Source: DASPKM01 sp035628135
GTDB lineage: Bacteria; Bacteroidota; Bacteroidia; Chitinophagales; Chitinophagaceae
DNA length: 64,000 nt
Assembly: GCA_035628135.1 (NCBI GenBank)
Contig: DASPKM010000004.1
Span: 124,001 to 188,000, forward strand
Reading direction: 5' to 3'
Part shown: positions 1 to 8,909 of the stretch, one piece after another
Numbering within the stretch: the first letter of the stretch is position 1
Layout: each line of letters starts with the position of its first letter
Program-made: the position numbers and the translations under genes
The notes under the pieces: model-generated
What the model was told of the DNA's origin: nothing
The model's database searches: none
The model's input: the letters and a program-made list of their open reading frames with translations, nothing else

Positions 1-56
1 CAGGCAGGAGCAAACGATGTTCTCCGTGGAACATATCCACCGGATATCCACAAAAT

Positions 57-1835
57 TTATATGAAATCGACGTCTTCTATCTTTTTAGCGATGCGGAATG
101 CTGCATTGATGAGGCCTACATGGCTATAGGTTTGCGGAAAGTTGCCCCATTGGGAACCGTCCTTCGAGACATCTTCGCTGAATATGCCGAGGTGATTGCT
201 GAACCGGAGGATATTGTTCAGGTTATCGATGGCATCATTGATCCTTCCCACGCAGGCCAATGCGTCAACATACCAGAATGCACACACCAGGAAGGTGCTT
301 TCCGGCGCGCCAAAATCATCGAAGTGCTTGTAACGGTAAAACAAACCACCCTCTTCCAGTAATTCCTTTTCCATGGCCGCGATATGGTCTTTGGCTTTTT
401 GTGAATGATGGTCCAGGTAGTTCATGGTCACCATCATCAGCGTACTGGCATCGAGGTTGGTGGAATTCATGGCCTGCATGTACACTTTTTGCTCCGGGTT
501 ATAGCATTTTTCCAACATATTGCTGGCTTCCAATGCAAGCCTTTCACCCTGCTGCATCAATACATCGTCCTGGAACTCCTTCCCTATTTTGTAGGCCGCC
601 CTCGCCCCCGCCCAATGGAACAGCAGCGTGTAAGTATGTATTTGTTTTGAATTCCTGAATTCCCAAAGGCCCGCATCTTCGATATTCCTGGTTCTTTCAA
701 TTTGCTTCAGCAGCCAGGGAACGATGCGCTTGTAGCTGCTTTTCTTGGAAAAGGTCAACCGCTTGTCGATGTACAGGGGCAACAATCCCACCAGTACCTG
801 GCCGTATACGTCGTTCTGAATCTGTTCATACGCCTTATTACCAATGCGCACGGGGCGGTTGTTTTTATATCCCGCCAGGTCGAGCTCCAGTTCGTGCAGG
901 TCTTTTTTACCTGTAATGGAATACAGCGGCTGCAGGCTGTCGCTGCTGTTGTGAATAATGTTTTGAATGAAGTCGAAATATTTTTCAAGTTCTTCAAAGT
1001 GCCCGATCTGGTTGAATGCGCGCAATGTATAATAAGCGTCACGGAACCAGCAAAAGCGGTAGTCCCAGTTGCGCGAGCTGTCGTGGAACTCTGGCAGGCT
1101 GGTGGTGCCTGAGGCTATGATGCCGCCGGTATCCTCGTATTGGTGCAGCTTGAGCACCAGCGCGGAACGGATAATTTGTTCCTGGTAGATATTGGGTATA
1201 TAACAGCTTTTGACCCAGTTTTGCCAATAACGGATGGTCTTGTGTATAAAATCTTCCGAGGTTTCCTGCAGCGGAGCTTCCAGCGGCTCGCCGTAAGTAA
1301 GCACTATGTAACGGTCCTGGTCCAGCACAAAGGATTGTTCCTGCAGTATGTAATTGAGCGGTACGTCGGTGGTGATGCGTACCTGCGAATCCAGGTTTAG
1401 GTAGCGGATGTGGTTACTGCCAATCGCGATATCGGGAACGATGGAGCCATAATTGCCACGGGGCTCGCAACGCACTTTAATGACAGGATTACCACTGATG
1501 AGCTGGATCTTTCGAATAAGCATCAACGGCTTAAACTGTCTTTCGTGTATGAGCATGCGCGGCGCGCAGTCCACCACTTTAAAGCGGCCATCGGCCGTAG
1601 CGAATTCCGTGCACAACAGGTTCGTATTCTGAATGTAATATTGGGAATGCTCGTATTGCTGGTTTACCGGTCTCACGTAAAAATGGCCGCCCCTTTCTTC
1701 ATCGAGGAGGGAACCAAACAAAAAGCTGCTGTCGAACCGCGGCATGCACATCCATTTTACGTTGGCGGTGGTATCAACATACGCCAGGTAAGAACAATTG
1801 CCTATAACGCCGAGGTTATACTTGTGTATGGACAT
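57..1835 (-). CDS. Glycoside hydrolase family 15 protein (trehalase/glucoamylase-like)
   Basis: 592 aa, the usual size for bacterial GH15 enzymes. The N-terminal third (about 1-220) looks like the beta-sandwich domain and the rest like the (alpha/alpha)6 barrel. Family motifs are GTTSLPE near 243-249 and RNWDYRFCWFRDA from 255, followed by an LWEFR motif in the barrel. There is no signal peptide, so the protein is probably cytoplasmic. The gene begins inside the 3' end of the trehalose-6-phosphate synthase/phosphatase gene (20-bp overlap, same strand), so the two are translationally linked. GH15 includes true trehalases as well as glucoamylases and glucodextranases. The partner gene makes trehalose hydrolysis the best guess, but this is inference; oligosaccharide or dextran substrates are possible. 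Confidence 0.88.
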   Translation of the reverse strand: MSIHKYNLGVIGNCSYLAYVDTTANVKWMCMPRFDSSFLFGSLLDEERGGHFYVRPVNQQYEHSQYYIQNTNLLCTEFATADGRFKVVDCAPRMLIHERQFKPLMLIRKIQLISGNPVIKVRCEPRGNYGSIVPDIAIGSNHIRYLNLDSQVRITTDVPLNYILQEQSFVLDQDRYIVLTYGEPLEAPLQETSEDFIHKTIRYWQNWVKSCYIPNIYQEQIIRSALVLKLHQYEDTGGIIASGTTSLPEFHDSSRNWDYRFCWFRDAYYTLRAFNQIGHFEELEKYFDFIQNIIHNSSDSLQPLYSITGKKDLHELELDLAGYKNNRPVRIGNKAYEQIQNDVYGQVLVGLLPLYIDKRLTFSKKSSYKRIVPWLLKQIERTRNIEDAGLWEFRNSKQIHTYTLLFHWAGARAAYKIGKEFQDDVLMQQGERLALEASNMLEKCYNPEQKVYMQAMNSTNLDASTLMMVTMNYLDHHSQKAKDHIAAMEKELLEEGGLFYRYKHFDDFGAPESTFLVCAFWYVDALACVGRINDAIDNLNNILRFSNHLGIFSEDVSKDGSQWGNFPQTYSHVGLINAAFRIAKKIEDVDFI

Positions 1836-4056
1836 GCCGTTTCGAATTTTTTACCGGTAAAATAAATTGCTCCAGGAAGGGCAGCACTTCCTGTTGTGTT
1901 GGGATATTATACTGCGCAGCGGTGGAGCCCGATCCGATTTTGATCGTATAACCCCTACTGTTAAGCGCCTTGAACATATCCTCATCCGTAACGTCGTCGC
2001 CGAGGCACAGGGTGAAAGCAGGATTGAAATTGTTTAGCAGCTTCAAAGCGGTTACGCCTTTATCAACCCCTGCCAGCCTTACTTCCAGCACTTTGTTACC
2101 ATCTATTACCTGCAGCGATGTGTTGGTGATGAGTTGCAGCAGCGTGTTCATCAGTTCGCGGGAGCGCGTAAAACCGAGGTCTGGATGCGTGTTGCGGTAG
2201 TGCCAGGCAAGTGTATTTTCTTTTTCTTCGACGAATGAACCGGCGCACCGTGTTACGAATAATTGCATGATGGGCCTGATCTGCTCCTTCCACGAAGTAT
2301 CGGTAGTGGTCTGCACTTCCCAGTCGCGTCCTCTCGGCTTAACGGCGGCGCCATGCTCTGCCACCAATGTAACGGGCAGGTGGCCGAGCCACTCCTGCAG
2401 CGTATTGCTGTCGCGCCCGCTGATGATCACCAGTTCATTGCGCGTGTCGGCTGAAAGCTTCGTGAGCAGTTCGAGCAATTGCGCACTTGGAATTGCATCG
2501 GCCGGGATCCTTGTAAATGCAGTGAGCGTTCCATCATAGTCCAGCAGAATTACCCGGGTAGGCGCATTGGCATAATCATGGAGTATTTTGGTGATTGCTT
2601 TGTCGTTGATGATCTTGATACGCAATTTGTTTTGTTCTTCTTTGGTGTTATGTAATTGTTCCAGGAAATCGTTCACCCATCTTACTACATCATATTCTTT
2701 TAATCTTTTTTGCATCAGCGCCATGCGTTGCTTTTGTTCAAAAATGGGCATGGTCAGCGAGTGTGCAATGGCATTGGACACTTCGGCAGTGTCGGTTGGA
2801 TTTACCAGCAATGCTTCATTCAATTCACTGGCAGCGCCGGTAAGTTCGCTAAGGATGAGCACCCCCGTTTGGTTAACACAGCTTGCGACGTATTCCTTTG
2901 CCACCAGGTTCATGCCATCTCGCAGCGGCGTGATCAAAGCTACGTCAGCAGCCTGGTACAATGCAGCCAGCTCGCCAAAGCTAAGGTGATTGTACCGGTA
3001 GATCAGGGGCTGCCACTGCAGGGTGGAAAATTTCCCATTGATGGTGCCTATCCTTTCTTCAAGGCTTTTTTTTCTTTCGAGATAAGTTGGGATATCGTTG
3101 CGTGAAGGAATTACATTCAGTATAAAGATCACTTTCTCTTTCCATTCAGGATGATTGTCGAGAAATTCCTCATATCCCTTCAGGCGGTACATCAATCCTT
3201 TTGTATAATCCTGCCGGTCTACCGAGAAAATAATTTTTTTGTCGGTAAAGCTGCTGCATACATTTTCTTTCTGTACGATTATGTCTGCATCGTTAGCGGC
3301 CTGCTGGAATTTTTCATAATCGATACCGATGGGAAAAAGATCGGTGCGGATGATGCGGTTGCGGTATTGCAGCATGTTGAACTGGTTGTCTACACCCACC
3401 AGCATTTTTGCCGATTGAATAAAATGCTGCACGTAATCGTGCGTATGAAACCCGATCAGGTCGGCGCCGAGCATGCCGCTGACAACAGCCATTTTCCATT
3501 CGGAAGGCAGCAACCTTAATATTTCGTATGATGGAAAAGGTATGTGCAGGAAGAAACCAATGCTCAGATCTTTTTTCTTGCGCCGCAGCAGTTGCGGCAC
3601 CATCGTCAACTGGTAGTCGTGCACCCACACTACGTCATCATCCTTTATGATGCTTAGCAGTTTATCGGCAAACTGCTCGTTTACGCGCTGGTATGCCTCG
3701 AAATATTCTTTTTTGTATTCAACCAGTGATGGAAAATAATGGAAAAGCGGCCATAACACGGAGTTGGAGAACCCATTATAGTAATCTTTGTATAGTTTTT
3801 TATCTATAAAAACAGGTTCGACCTTAATGTTTTCCGAAGCAATCTCATTTTTCACCTTGTCATACTCCTGAGGCGAAAAATCCACGCTTCCCACCCATAT
3901 TCTGCCGTTGAATTTCTGCTGCTGGATGCCGGATTTTTCAAAATATCCTTTAATAGCCGATACCAGTCCGCCGGAACTTTGCCTTAATTGAGGCCCATCG
4001 CCGCTATTTTCTATTGAAAACGGCAACCTGTTGGAAACAATAATCAGTCTGCTCAT
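1816..4056 (-). CDS. Bifunctional trehalose-6-phosphate synthase/phosphatase (OtsA-OtsB fusion)
   Basis: 746 aa from the ATG at 4056. A start at 4104 is in frame but adds 16 residues before the typical MSRLIIVSNRLPF opening, so it was not chosen. Residues about 1-470 are a GT20 synthase (VWVHDYQLTMVP, GFFLHIPFPSYEI, and HLSFGELAALYQAAD near the donor site). Residues about 500-740 are a HAD phosphatase with DYDGTL (D506 and D508) and GDDVTDEDMF. It should make trehalose-6-phosphate from UDP-glucose and glucose-6-phosphate and then dephosphorylate it. Fused OtsAB proteins are known in Bacteroidota. The GH15 gene follows with an overlap, so synthesis and probable turnover are coupled. Confidence 0.93.
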   Translation of the reverse strand: MSRLIIVSNRLPFSIENSGDGPQLRQSSGGLVSAIKGYFEKSGIQQQKFNGRIWVGSVDFSPQEYDKVKNEIASENIKVEPVFIDKKLYKDYYNGFSNSVLWPLFHYFPSLVEYKKEYFEAYQRVNEQFADKLLSIIKDDDVVWVHDYQLTMVPQLLRRKKKDLSIGFFLHIPFPSYEILRLLPSEWKMAVVSGMLGADLIGFHTHDYVQHFIQSAKMLVGVDNQFNMLQYRNRIIRTDLFPIGIDYEKFQQAANDADIIVQKENVCSSFTDKKIIFSVDRQDYTKGLMYRLKGYEEFLDNHPEWKEKVIFILNVIPSRNDIPTYLERKKSLEERIGTINGKFSTLQWQPLIYRYNHLSFGELAALYQAADVALITPLRDGMNLVAKEYVASCVNQTGVLILSELTGAASELNEALLVNPTDTAEVSNAIAHSLTMPIFEQKQRMALMQKRLKEYDVVRWVNDFLEQLHNTKEEQNKLRIKIINDKAITKILHDYANAPTRVILLDYDGTLTAFTRIPADAIPSAQLLELLTKLSADTRNELVIISGRDSNTLQEWLGHLPVTLVAEHGAAVKPRGRDWEVQTTTDTSWKEQIRPIMQLFVTRCAGSFVEEKENTLAWHYRNTHPDLGFTRSRELMNTLLQLITNTSLQVIDGNKVLEVRLAGVDKGVTALKLLNNFNPAFTLCLGDDVTDEDMFKALNSRGYTIKIGSGSTAAQYNIPTQQEVLPFLEQFILPVKNSKRHVHTQV

Positions 4057-4112
4057 TTCTTTGGTCCTTGTGTATTGATTTACCCAAAAATTGAGCCAGC
4101 GCAACTAAGTTA

Positions 4113-4177
4113 TTGGTCATTAAGTCATCAAGTCATTAAGTCAATAGGTATTTAAACGCAATGACCCAACGACTCCC
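4113..4177. repeat. Degenerate (GTCATTRR)n palindrome
   Basis: The left arm (4115-4146) is four tandem 8-nt units of the type GTCATTAA. The right arm (about 4160-4177) is a shorter, decayed inverted copy. The element sits between the 3' end of hutU and the start of the trehalose gene, both on minus. It belongs with the better preserved copies at 51932-52015 and 56886-56957. Pairing between the arms is imperfect (about 11 of 16 at best), so terminator function is uncertain here. Confidence 0.6.
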
Positions 4178-4237
4178 GTATAGTGCTTATTGCGTTTGTG
4201 GCCTCCCGGTGCCGCGTACACGATACAGCCGCTGCAA

Positions 4238-5902
4238 TTAAATTTTCAATTGAATATCCAATCCAAATTCAGCGGCCTTTTCTTTGGCGATATCGTATCC
4301 GGCGTCGGCATGCCTTATCACGCCGATGCCTGGATCATTGCGCAATACGCGGCTCAAGCGCGCCGCGGCGTCGGTTGTTCCATCGGCAACGATCACCATT
4401 CCTGCATGGATGCTGTAGCCCATGCCAACGCCGCCGCCATGGTGCAGGCTTACCCAACTGGCGCCGCCCGCGGTATTTACCAGTGCATTCAATAAAGGCC
4501 AGTCGGCCACTGCATCGCTGCCATCGAGCATGGCTTCTGTTTCGCGGTTTGGAGAGGCTACGCTTCCCGTGTCGAGGTGGTCGCGGCCGATGACGATGGG
4601 CGCTTTTACTTTGCCCGCCGCTACCAATTCATTAAAGGCCAGGCCTGCCTTTTCGCGCTCACCTTGTCCGAGCCAGCAAATGCGCGCCGGCAACCCCTGG
4701 AATGCGATCTTTTGTTGGGCGAGCTTCAACCACCGTTGCAGCGAAGTGTTTTGGGGGAACATCTTTGCTATCACTTCATCGGTAACCGCAATGTCGGCGG
4801 GGTCTCCGCTCAATGCTGCCCAACGGAAGGGCCCCTTGCCTTCGCAGAATAACGGTCTTATATATGCGGGAACGAAGCCCGGAAAATCGAAAGCGTTCTG
4901 CAAACCCCGCTCCTGCGCCCTTGCACGAATGTTATTACCGTAATCAAACGTAACAGCTCCCTTCTTTTGCAATTGCAACATCAGCTCAACATGCCGGTAC
5001 ATGGAGTTGTACGCATAGTCAAGGTATTGTTTGGGGTTTTGTTCGCGCAGCACTTTGGCCTGCTCATAAGAAATCTCATGTGGCCAGTAACCTATCAATG
5101 GATCATGGGCCGAGGTTTGATCGGTGAGCGTATCGGGAATGATGTTTCTTTCAATCAATCGCTCCAAAAGATGCACTGCATTGCACAGCACGCCAATGGA
5201 CAGGGTTTCCTGTTTACGCTTTGCTTCCAGCGCACGGTCGATGGCCTCGTCGATGTCTTCTATTAAAAGGTCGCAATAACGCGTTTCTATTCTTTTTTCA
5301 ATCCTCCATCTTTCTACTTCAGCCGCCAGGCACACACCTTCGTTCATCGTAATTGCCAACGGCTGAGCTCCGCCCATCCCTCCCAGTCCAGCGGTTACAT
5401 TCAGCGTTCCTTTCAAACTTCCGTTGAAATGTTTATCAGCCAGGGCAGCAAAGGTTTCATAGGTGCCCTGCACAATTCCCTGGGAGCCGATGTAGATCCA
5501 GGAGCCGGCGGTCATCTGGCCATACATCATTAATCCTTTCTTTTCCAATTCATCAAAATGTTCCCAGGTGGCCCATTTAGGCACGAGCTGCGAATTTGAT
5601 AACAATACGCGGGGACTATCCTTGTGTGTTTTTAAAATGCCTACGGGTTTGCCGCTTTGTATCAGCAAGGTTTCATCGTTTTCCAATACTTTGAGCGCGG
5701 CAATGATATTGTCCAATGCTTCCATGTTGCGGGCGGCCTTGCCGCGGCCCCCGTATACGATCAGGTCCTGCGGTCTTTCTGCCACCGCAGGGTCGAGGTT
5801 ATTGAGCAGCATGCGCAACGCGGCTTCCTGTATCCATCCCTTGCATTGCAGGCTGGCGCCTGTAGGTGTTTTATATTTGATGGGATCGTATGTTTTGACC
5901 AT
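4238..5902 (-). CDS. hutU: Urocanate hydratase
   Basis: 554 aa, full length for the family. It converts urocanate to imidazolonepropionate, the second step of histidine degradation, using tightly bound NAD+ in the cytoplasm. Conserved blocks include LIVYGGRGKAARN near the N-terminus, TAGLGGMGGAQPLA (the glycine-rich NAD region), a YGNNIRARAQERG block and PLFCEGKGPFRWAALSGDP, plus a C-terminal WVSLHHGGGVGMG block. The gene lies 13 bp downstream of hutH in the same direction, so the two form an operon for the first two steps of the pathway. hutI and the later steps are not in this window. Confidence 0.97.
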   Translation of the reverse strand: MVKTYDPIKYKTPTGASLQCKGWIQEAALRMLLNNLDPAVAERPQDLIVYGGRGKAARNMEALDNIIAALKVLENDETLLIQSGKPVGILKTHKDSPRVLLSNSQLVPKWATWEHFDELEKKGLMMYGQMTAGSWIYIGSQGIVQGTYETFAALADKHFNGSLKGTLNVTAGLGGMGGAQPLAITMNEGVCLAAEVERWRIEKRIETRYCDLLIEDIDEAIDRALEAKRKQETLSIGVLCNAVHLLERLIERNIIPDTLTDQTSAHDPLIGYWPHEISYEQAKVLREQNPKQYLDYAYNSMYRHVELMLQLQKKGAVTFDYGNNIRARAQERGLQNAFDFPGFVPAYIRPLFCEGKGPFRWAALSGDPADIAVTDEVIAKMFPQNTSLQRWLKLAQQKIAFQGLPARICWLGQGEREKAGLAFNELVAAGKVKAPIVIGRDHLDTGSVASPNRETEAMLDGSDAVADWPLLNALVNTAGGASWVSLHHGGGVGMGYSIHAGMVIVADGTTDAAARLSRVLRNDPGIGVIRHADAGYDIAKEKAAEFGLDIQLKI

Positions 5903-5915
5903 GACAATTATTTAT

Positions 5916-7475
5916 TTAGATACTAAACATTTCAAAACCTGCATTCAATTCCGTTCCTTTTGAATGCGCAAATTCATTCACTTTCGACACGAATGAAAAA
6001 TCGCTGACGATGTTTTTTATTTTGTTCACATCCTCGGCAAAGATGCGGTCCTCCTCCGCGAACGATACAAAATTACGCACATAATCATGGGCAAACTCCA
6101 GTATGGCGCTGCTTTTAAGGGGCCGCCGGAATTCAATGGCCTGGCAGGCGCTCATGAGCTCAATGGCAAGAATATATTCCAGGTTATCGATGACGGTATT
6201 GAGCTTGCGCCCGCTGATGCTGCCCATGCTCACATGGTCTTCCTGTCCCAGCGATGTAGGAATGCTATCCGCGCTGGATGGAAAGCAAAGCGTTTTATTT
6301 TCTGTTACCAGTGCCGCGGTGGTGTATTGGGGTATCATGAAGCCGCTGTTCAGTCCAACATTTTTCATCAGCAGCATGGGCAGTCCCCATTTGCCTTCCA
6401 ATAACAAGTAACAACGGCGGTCGGAAATATTGCCCACTTCGGCTGCAGCAAAGCATGCATAGTCCAAGGGAAGGGCCATGGGTTGGCCGTGAAAATTGCC
6501 ACCGCTGATGGTGTCGTCTTCAGAAAAAATAATGGGATTATCTGTTACCGAGTTCAGTTCTGTTTCGGTTAGTTCTTTCAAATGCAACCATGCATTGCGT
6601 GATGCGCCGTGTACCTGCGGCATGCAACGCAATGAATACGGGTCCTGCACGCGGCCGCAATCGATATGGCTTTGCATGATCGCGGAATCTTTCAGCAGGA
6701 TGCGAAGCCTTTGCGCTACAATTTTATTGCCTGCGTAGGGACGAAGCTCATGCAACCGTTCATCAAAAGGGACCTTTGTGCCGGTGAGCGCTTCCAGGCT
6801 CATTGCGCCGATGATATCGGCTGCTTCCAGGCAATTGTGCAGCCGTTGAACCGCCTTTATGGCATAGGCCAGGATGAATTGTGTGCCGTTGATGAGCGCC
6901 AATCCTTCTTTCGGGCCGAGCTGCAGTGGCTGCAATCCTTGTTGTTGCAACAACTGCGCGGCAGGCATGCGTTTTCCATTATGCCATACTTCTCCCAACC
7001 CGATCAATGGTAGAAATAAATGTGCAAGCGGGGCAAGATCGCCTGATGCGCCAACGGAGCCTTTTTCAGGCACAATAGGTATAACATCGTTTTCAAAATG
7101 CCATAAAATGCGTTCGATGGTGCGCAATTGCACACCTGAAAATCCCCGTGCGAGGGCGTGCACCTTCGTAATGAGCATGAGCCTTGCAATGTCGGGGTGA
7201 ACCGCATTGCCGACTCCCACACTGTGGCTTTGTAGTATTTTATGTTGCAGCGTTTGTGTATCGCTGTCAGATATTTTAGTGTTGGCCAGTATGCCGAATC
7301 CTGTGTTGACGCCGTAAACTGTTTTGTTGTTCTCTACGATCTGTTGTACGTGTTGCTGGCTGGTATTGATGGCGGCAATAGCCTCCCTGGACAGTTGCGC
7401 CCTGACCTGCCCGTTCACCAGGCCGATGGCCTTGCCTGTGGTAAGATGGCCGGTACCGTAATTGAAAATGCTCAT
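5916..7475 (-). CDS. hutH: Histidine ammonia-lyase
   Basis: 519 aa. It deaminates L-histidine to trans-urocanate. The MIO cofactor triad Ala-Ser-Gly is at 143-145 within GSVGASGDLAPL, close to its position in characterised enzymes. Further family blocks are TVYGVNTGFG near 53, LINGTQ, DNPIIF and QEDHVSMG. It is the first gene of the hutHU pair. The ATG at 7475 is only 7 nt downstream of a -7 promoter box, so the mRNA is probably leaderless or nearly so. The ORF runs slightly further upstream, but the promoter position supports this start. Confidence 0.97.
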   Translation of the reverse strand: MSIFNYGTGHLTTGKAIGLVNGQVRAQLSREAIAAINTSQQHVQQIVENNKTVYGVNTGFGILANTKISDSDTQTLQHKILQSHSVGVGNAVHPDIARLMLITKVHALARGFSGVQLRTIERILWHFENDVIPIVPEKGSVGASGDLAPLAHLFLPLIGLGEVWHNGKRMPAAQLLQQQGLQPLQLGPKEGLALINGTQFILAYAIKAVQRLHNCLEAADIIGAMSLEALTGTKVPFDERLHELRPYAGNKIVAQRLRILLKDSAIMQSHIDCGRVQDPYSLRCMPQVHGASRNAWLHLKELTETELNSVTDNPIIFSEDDTISGGNFHGQPMALPLDYACFAAAEVGNISDRRCYLLLEGKWGLPMLLMKNVGLNSGFMIPQYTTAALVTENKTLCFPSSADSIPTSLGQEDHVSMGSISGRKLNTVIDNLEYILAIELMSACQAIEFRRPLKSSAILEFAHDYVRNFVSFAEEDRIFAEDVNKIKNIVSDFSFVSKVNEFAHSKGTELNAGFEMFSI

Positions 7476-7482
7476 GGTGGGC

Positions 7483-7490
7483 CAAAAATA
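7483..7490 (-). promoter_or_regulatory. -7 promoter element of hutHU
   Basis: On the minus strand this reads TATTTTTG, an exact match to the Bacteroidota -7 consensus TAnnTTTG. Seven nucleotides separate it from the hutH ATG. No TTG lies at 17-23 nt upstream, so the -33 element is weak or absent. Confidence 0.55.
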
Positions 7491-7577
7491 GGAGTTTGAG
7501 AGGAATGATTGTCACAGGCGAAGGGCCAATAGGTCATAGGTAATGGTGCAAGCGGTGTAATGGGATGATTAAAAACA

Positions 7578-7608
7578 TTGCGTAAATAAAGAATGTATAC
7601 TATTTTTG
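7578..7608 (+). promoter_or_regulatory. Promoter (TTG-N20-TATTTTTG) for the cysteine-rich protein gene
   Basis: A -33 TTG at 7578-7580 and a perfect -7 TATTTTTG at 7601-7608 are 20 nt apart, within the spacing known for Bacteroidota sigma-A promoters. The ATG of the gene starts at 7616, only 7 nt after the -7 box. Confidence 0.65.
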
Positions 7609-7615
7609 GGGCTGC

Positions 7616-8014
7616 ATGAAGTATTTTCTTGTCATACCTGCCTTAATGCTGTTTCTGTCCAATATTCCATTTATTCAGATAATGGACAGAGAGGAAATGA
7701 TGGCAGCGTCCGGAGAAAAGGGTTGTTGCAAGAAAGAGCTTAGAGAACAAAATAACTGCAAGCCTCCGGCAAAGAGCTGCGAAGCTTCAGAAGAAGAACA
7801 GCCGTGTAAGAATGACACCGAGAGGCAATGCGACATGCAGAACGAATCCACCTGTATTTGCATTTTTTGTTTTCAATTTGCAGGTCCGGATCAATTAGGA
7901 AATAAATTTCATTTTGGCATCAGCGATTCCGGCCAGTCATTGGCCATTTACCTGCAACATCATTGGAAAGATCCCCAGTTAGCGCTTCCCTGGCAGCCTC
8001 CCGATATCAGTTAG
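7616..8014 (+). CDS. Secreted or anchored cysteine-rich small protein
   Basis: 132 aa. It opens with a hydrophobic signal-like segment (about 4-21). A stretch with nine cysteines follows, at 37, 38, 48, 55, 64, 72, 80, 82 and 85, rich in Lys and Glu and ending in CICIFCFQF, then a C-terminal part without Cys. The pattern suggests metal binding or several disulfides outside the cytoplasm. I do not recognise a named family. The small Cys-rich gene at 8112 follows 97 bp later in the same direction and shares the Lys/Glu/Cys character. A consensus promoter directly precedes the start codon, which makes this a real gene despite its size. Confidence 0.75.
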   Translation: MKYFLVIPALMLFLSNIPFIQIMDREEMMAASGEKGCCKKELREQNNCKPPAKSCEASEEEQPCKNDTERQCDMQNESTCICIFCFQFAGPDQLGNKFHFGISDSGQSLAIYLQHHWKDPQLALPWQPPDIS

Positions 8015-8111
8015 CTTCATAATCATGCATTGACTACTGATGGCGTCCAGCCGTCAGCAATCCTCTATTTATTGTTATTATTTATTATTAAAAACACATC
8101 AAATTTTTGAT

Positions 8112-8324
8112 ATGAAAAAGTTATTGTCCCTGGCGTTGGTCGTTTTAATGGCCACAGCCTCTGTAAGCGCATCCACGTACCATGATAAGAATTGTAACAA
8201 GGAATGTTGCAAGAAAGATCCCAAGTGCAAAGAAGCATGCAAGGATGAAAAGTGCACTAAAGAAGAATGCGCTAAAAAGTGCGAACCGAAACCCGGTTGC
8301 TGCACTAAACAGAAACCAGCCTAA
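8112..8324 (+). CDS. Small secreted cysteine-rich (metallothionein-like) peptide
   Basis: 70 aa from the ATG at 8112. An earlier in-frame start at 8040 would put 24 residues before a textbook signal peptide and was rejected. The signal peptide is about 1-20 (MKKLLSLALVVLMATASVSA). The mature 50 residues contain ten cysteines, at 28, 32, 33, 39, 43, 48, 53, 57, 63 and 64, spaced with Lys, Glu and Asp and almost no hydrophobics. Such a composition fits metal chelation better than a folded disulfide core. This is inference; no metal-resistance genes lie nearby. A strong hairpin follows the stop codon. Composition may hide homologs from ordinary searches. Confidence 0.8.
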   Translation: MKKLLSLALVVLMATASVSASTYHDKNCNKECCKKDPKCKEACKDEKCTKEECAKKCEPKPGCCTKQKPA

Positions 8325-8336
8325 TGGTTATAAACA

Positions 8337-8362
8337 CGAAAGCCCCTGCAAAGGGGCTTTCG
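8337..8362. terminator. Bidirectional hairpin terminator
   Basis: A perfect 11-bp stem (CGAAAGCCCCT paired with AGGGGCTTTCG) with a 4-nt GCAA loop. It lies 12 bp after the stop at 8324 and 16 bp before the 3' end of the convergent gene at 8379. There is no long T tract, so efficiency is uncertain. Confidence 0.7.
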
Positions 8363-8378
8363 CATTATGAATGGACCT

Positions 8379-8726
8379 CTACTGCTTATTCACTTTCTTA
8401 TGGATGTTGTCTACTTCGAGCATAAATTCTGCTACGATCGGATCCGCGTATAAACCATAAGCATCCACAAGGGTACCCTTGTGTCCATCGGTTGTTTGTA
8501 TTACATATAAAATCGACATATCGTCCGGGTCGGATATTCCTTCGAAGCGAAAAAAGTTTGGCACTTCCACGTCCGCAGGCTTGTACACATCACCGGTTTG
8601 CACGTCCTTCAATCCCTCTTCGGTGGCCTGGAACTGGTGGGAATATCCTTTCTCCACCATCTTTTTCTGGCATTTATCGAGGTCGGTCATATATGTTGTT
8701 CTGTCATTTGCTTTTTGAACTTCCAT
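8379..8726 (-). CDS. Small conserved Bacteroidota protein of unknown function
   Basis: 115 aa from the ATG at 8726 (MEVQKANDRTTYMTDLD). A longer in-frame ORF to 8849 lacks a plausible start context. The sequence is soluble, with no signal peptide or membrane segment. The C-terminal half carries NFFRFEGISDPDD, SILYVIQTTDGHKGTLVDAYG and a YADPIVAEFM block. From memory this resembles a family of roughly 100-aa proteins often mislabelled as phosphoribosylpyrophosphate synthetase in Bacteroidota genomes. It has none of the catalytic parts of that enzyme, so the label should not be carried over. Function unknown. It is convergent with the Cys-rich gene pair and divergent from the lipoprotein gene at 8910. 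Confidence 0.75.
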   Translation of the reverse strand: MEVQKANDRTTYMTDLDKCQKKMVEKGYSHQFQATEEGLKDVQTGDVYKPADVEVPNFFRFEGISDPDDMSILYVIQTTDGHKGTLVDAYGLYADPIVAEFMLEVDNIHKKVNKQ

Positions 8727-8909
8727 ATTATGGTGTTTAGGAACATATAGGAGAAATACTTGCCAAAGTTTATTCAGCTGGTTTTCAGAGCAGTATGTGG
8801 GAAAAATGGGGCAAGGATGAGGAAAGATGTCAACAAAGGGGCCATTCATTTTTTAATAGGGTGCTGCGTTTACCGGCTTTTGGGGGTCAAGGGTATTAAA
8901 GCATTAGCT

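Noticed and set aside
4056..4104. Upstream start for the trehalose synthase/phosphatase
   Set aside because: It would add 16 residues before the conserved N-terminal MSRLIIVSNRLPF.
4113..4177. CRISPR-like array
   Set aside because: The units are 8 nt without spacers and are followed by an inverted copy, so this is a palindromic repeat and not a CRISPR.
8727..8849. N-terminal extension of the small minus-strand gene ending at 8379
   Set aside because: The extension has no family-like sequence, and the ATG at 8726 gives the expected length of about 115 aa.
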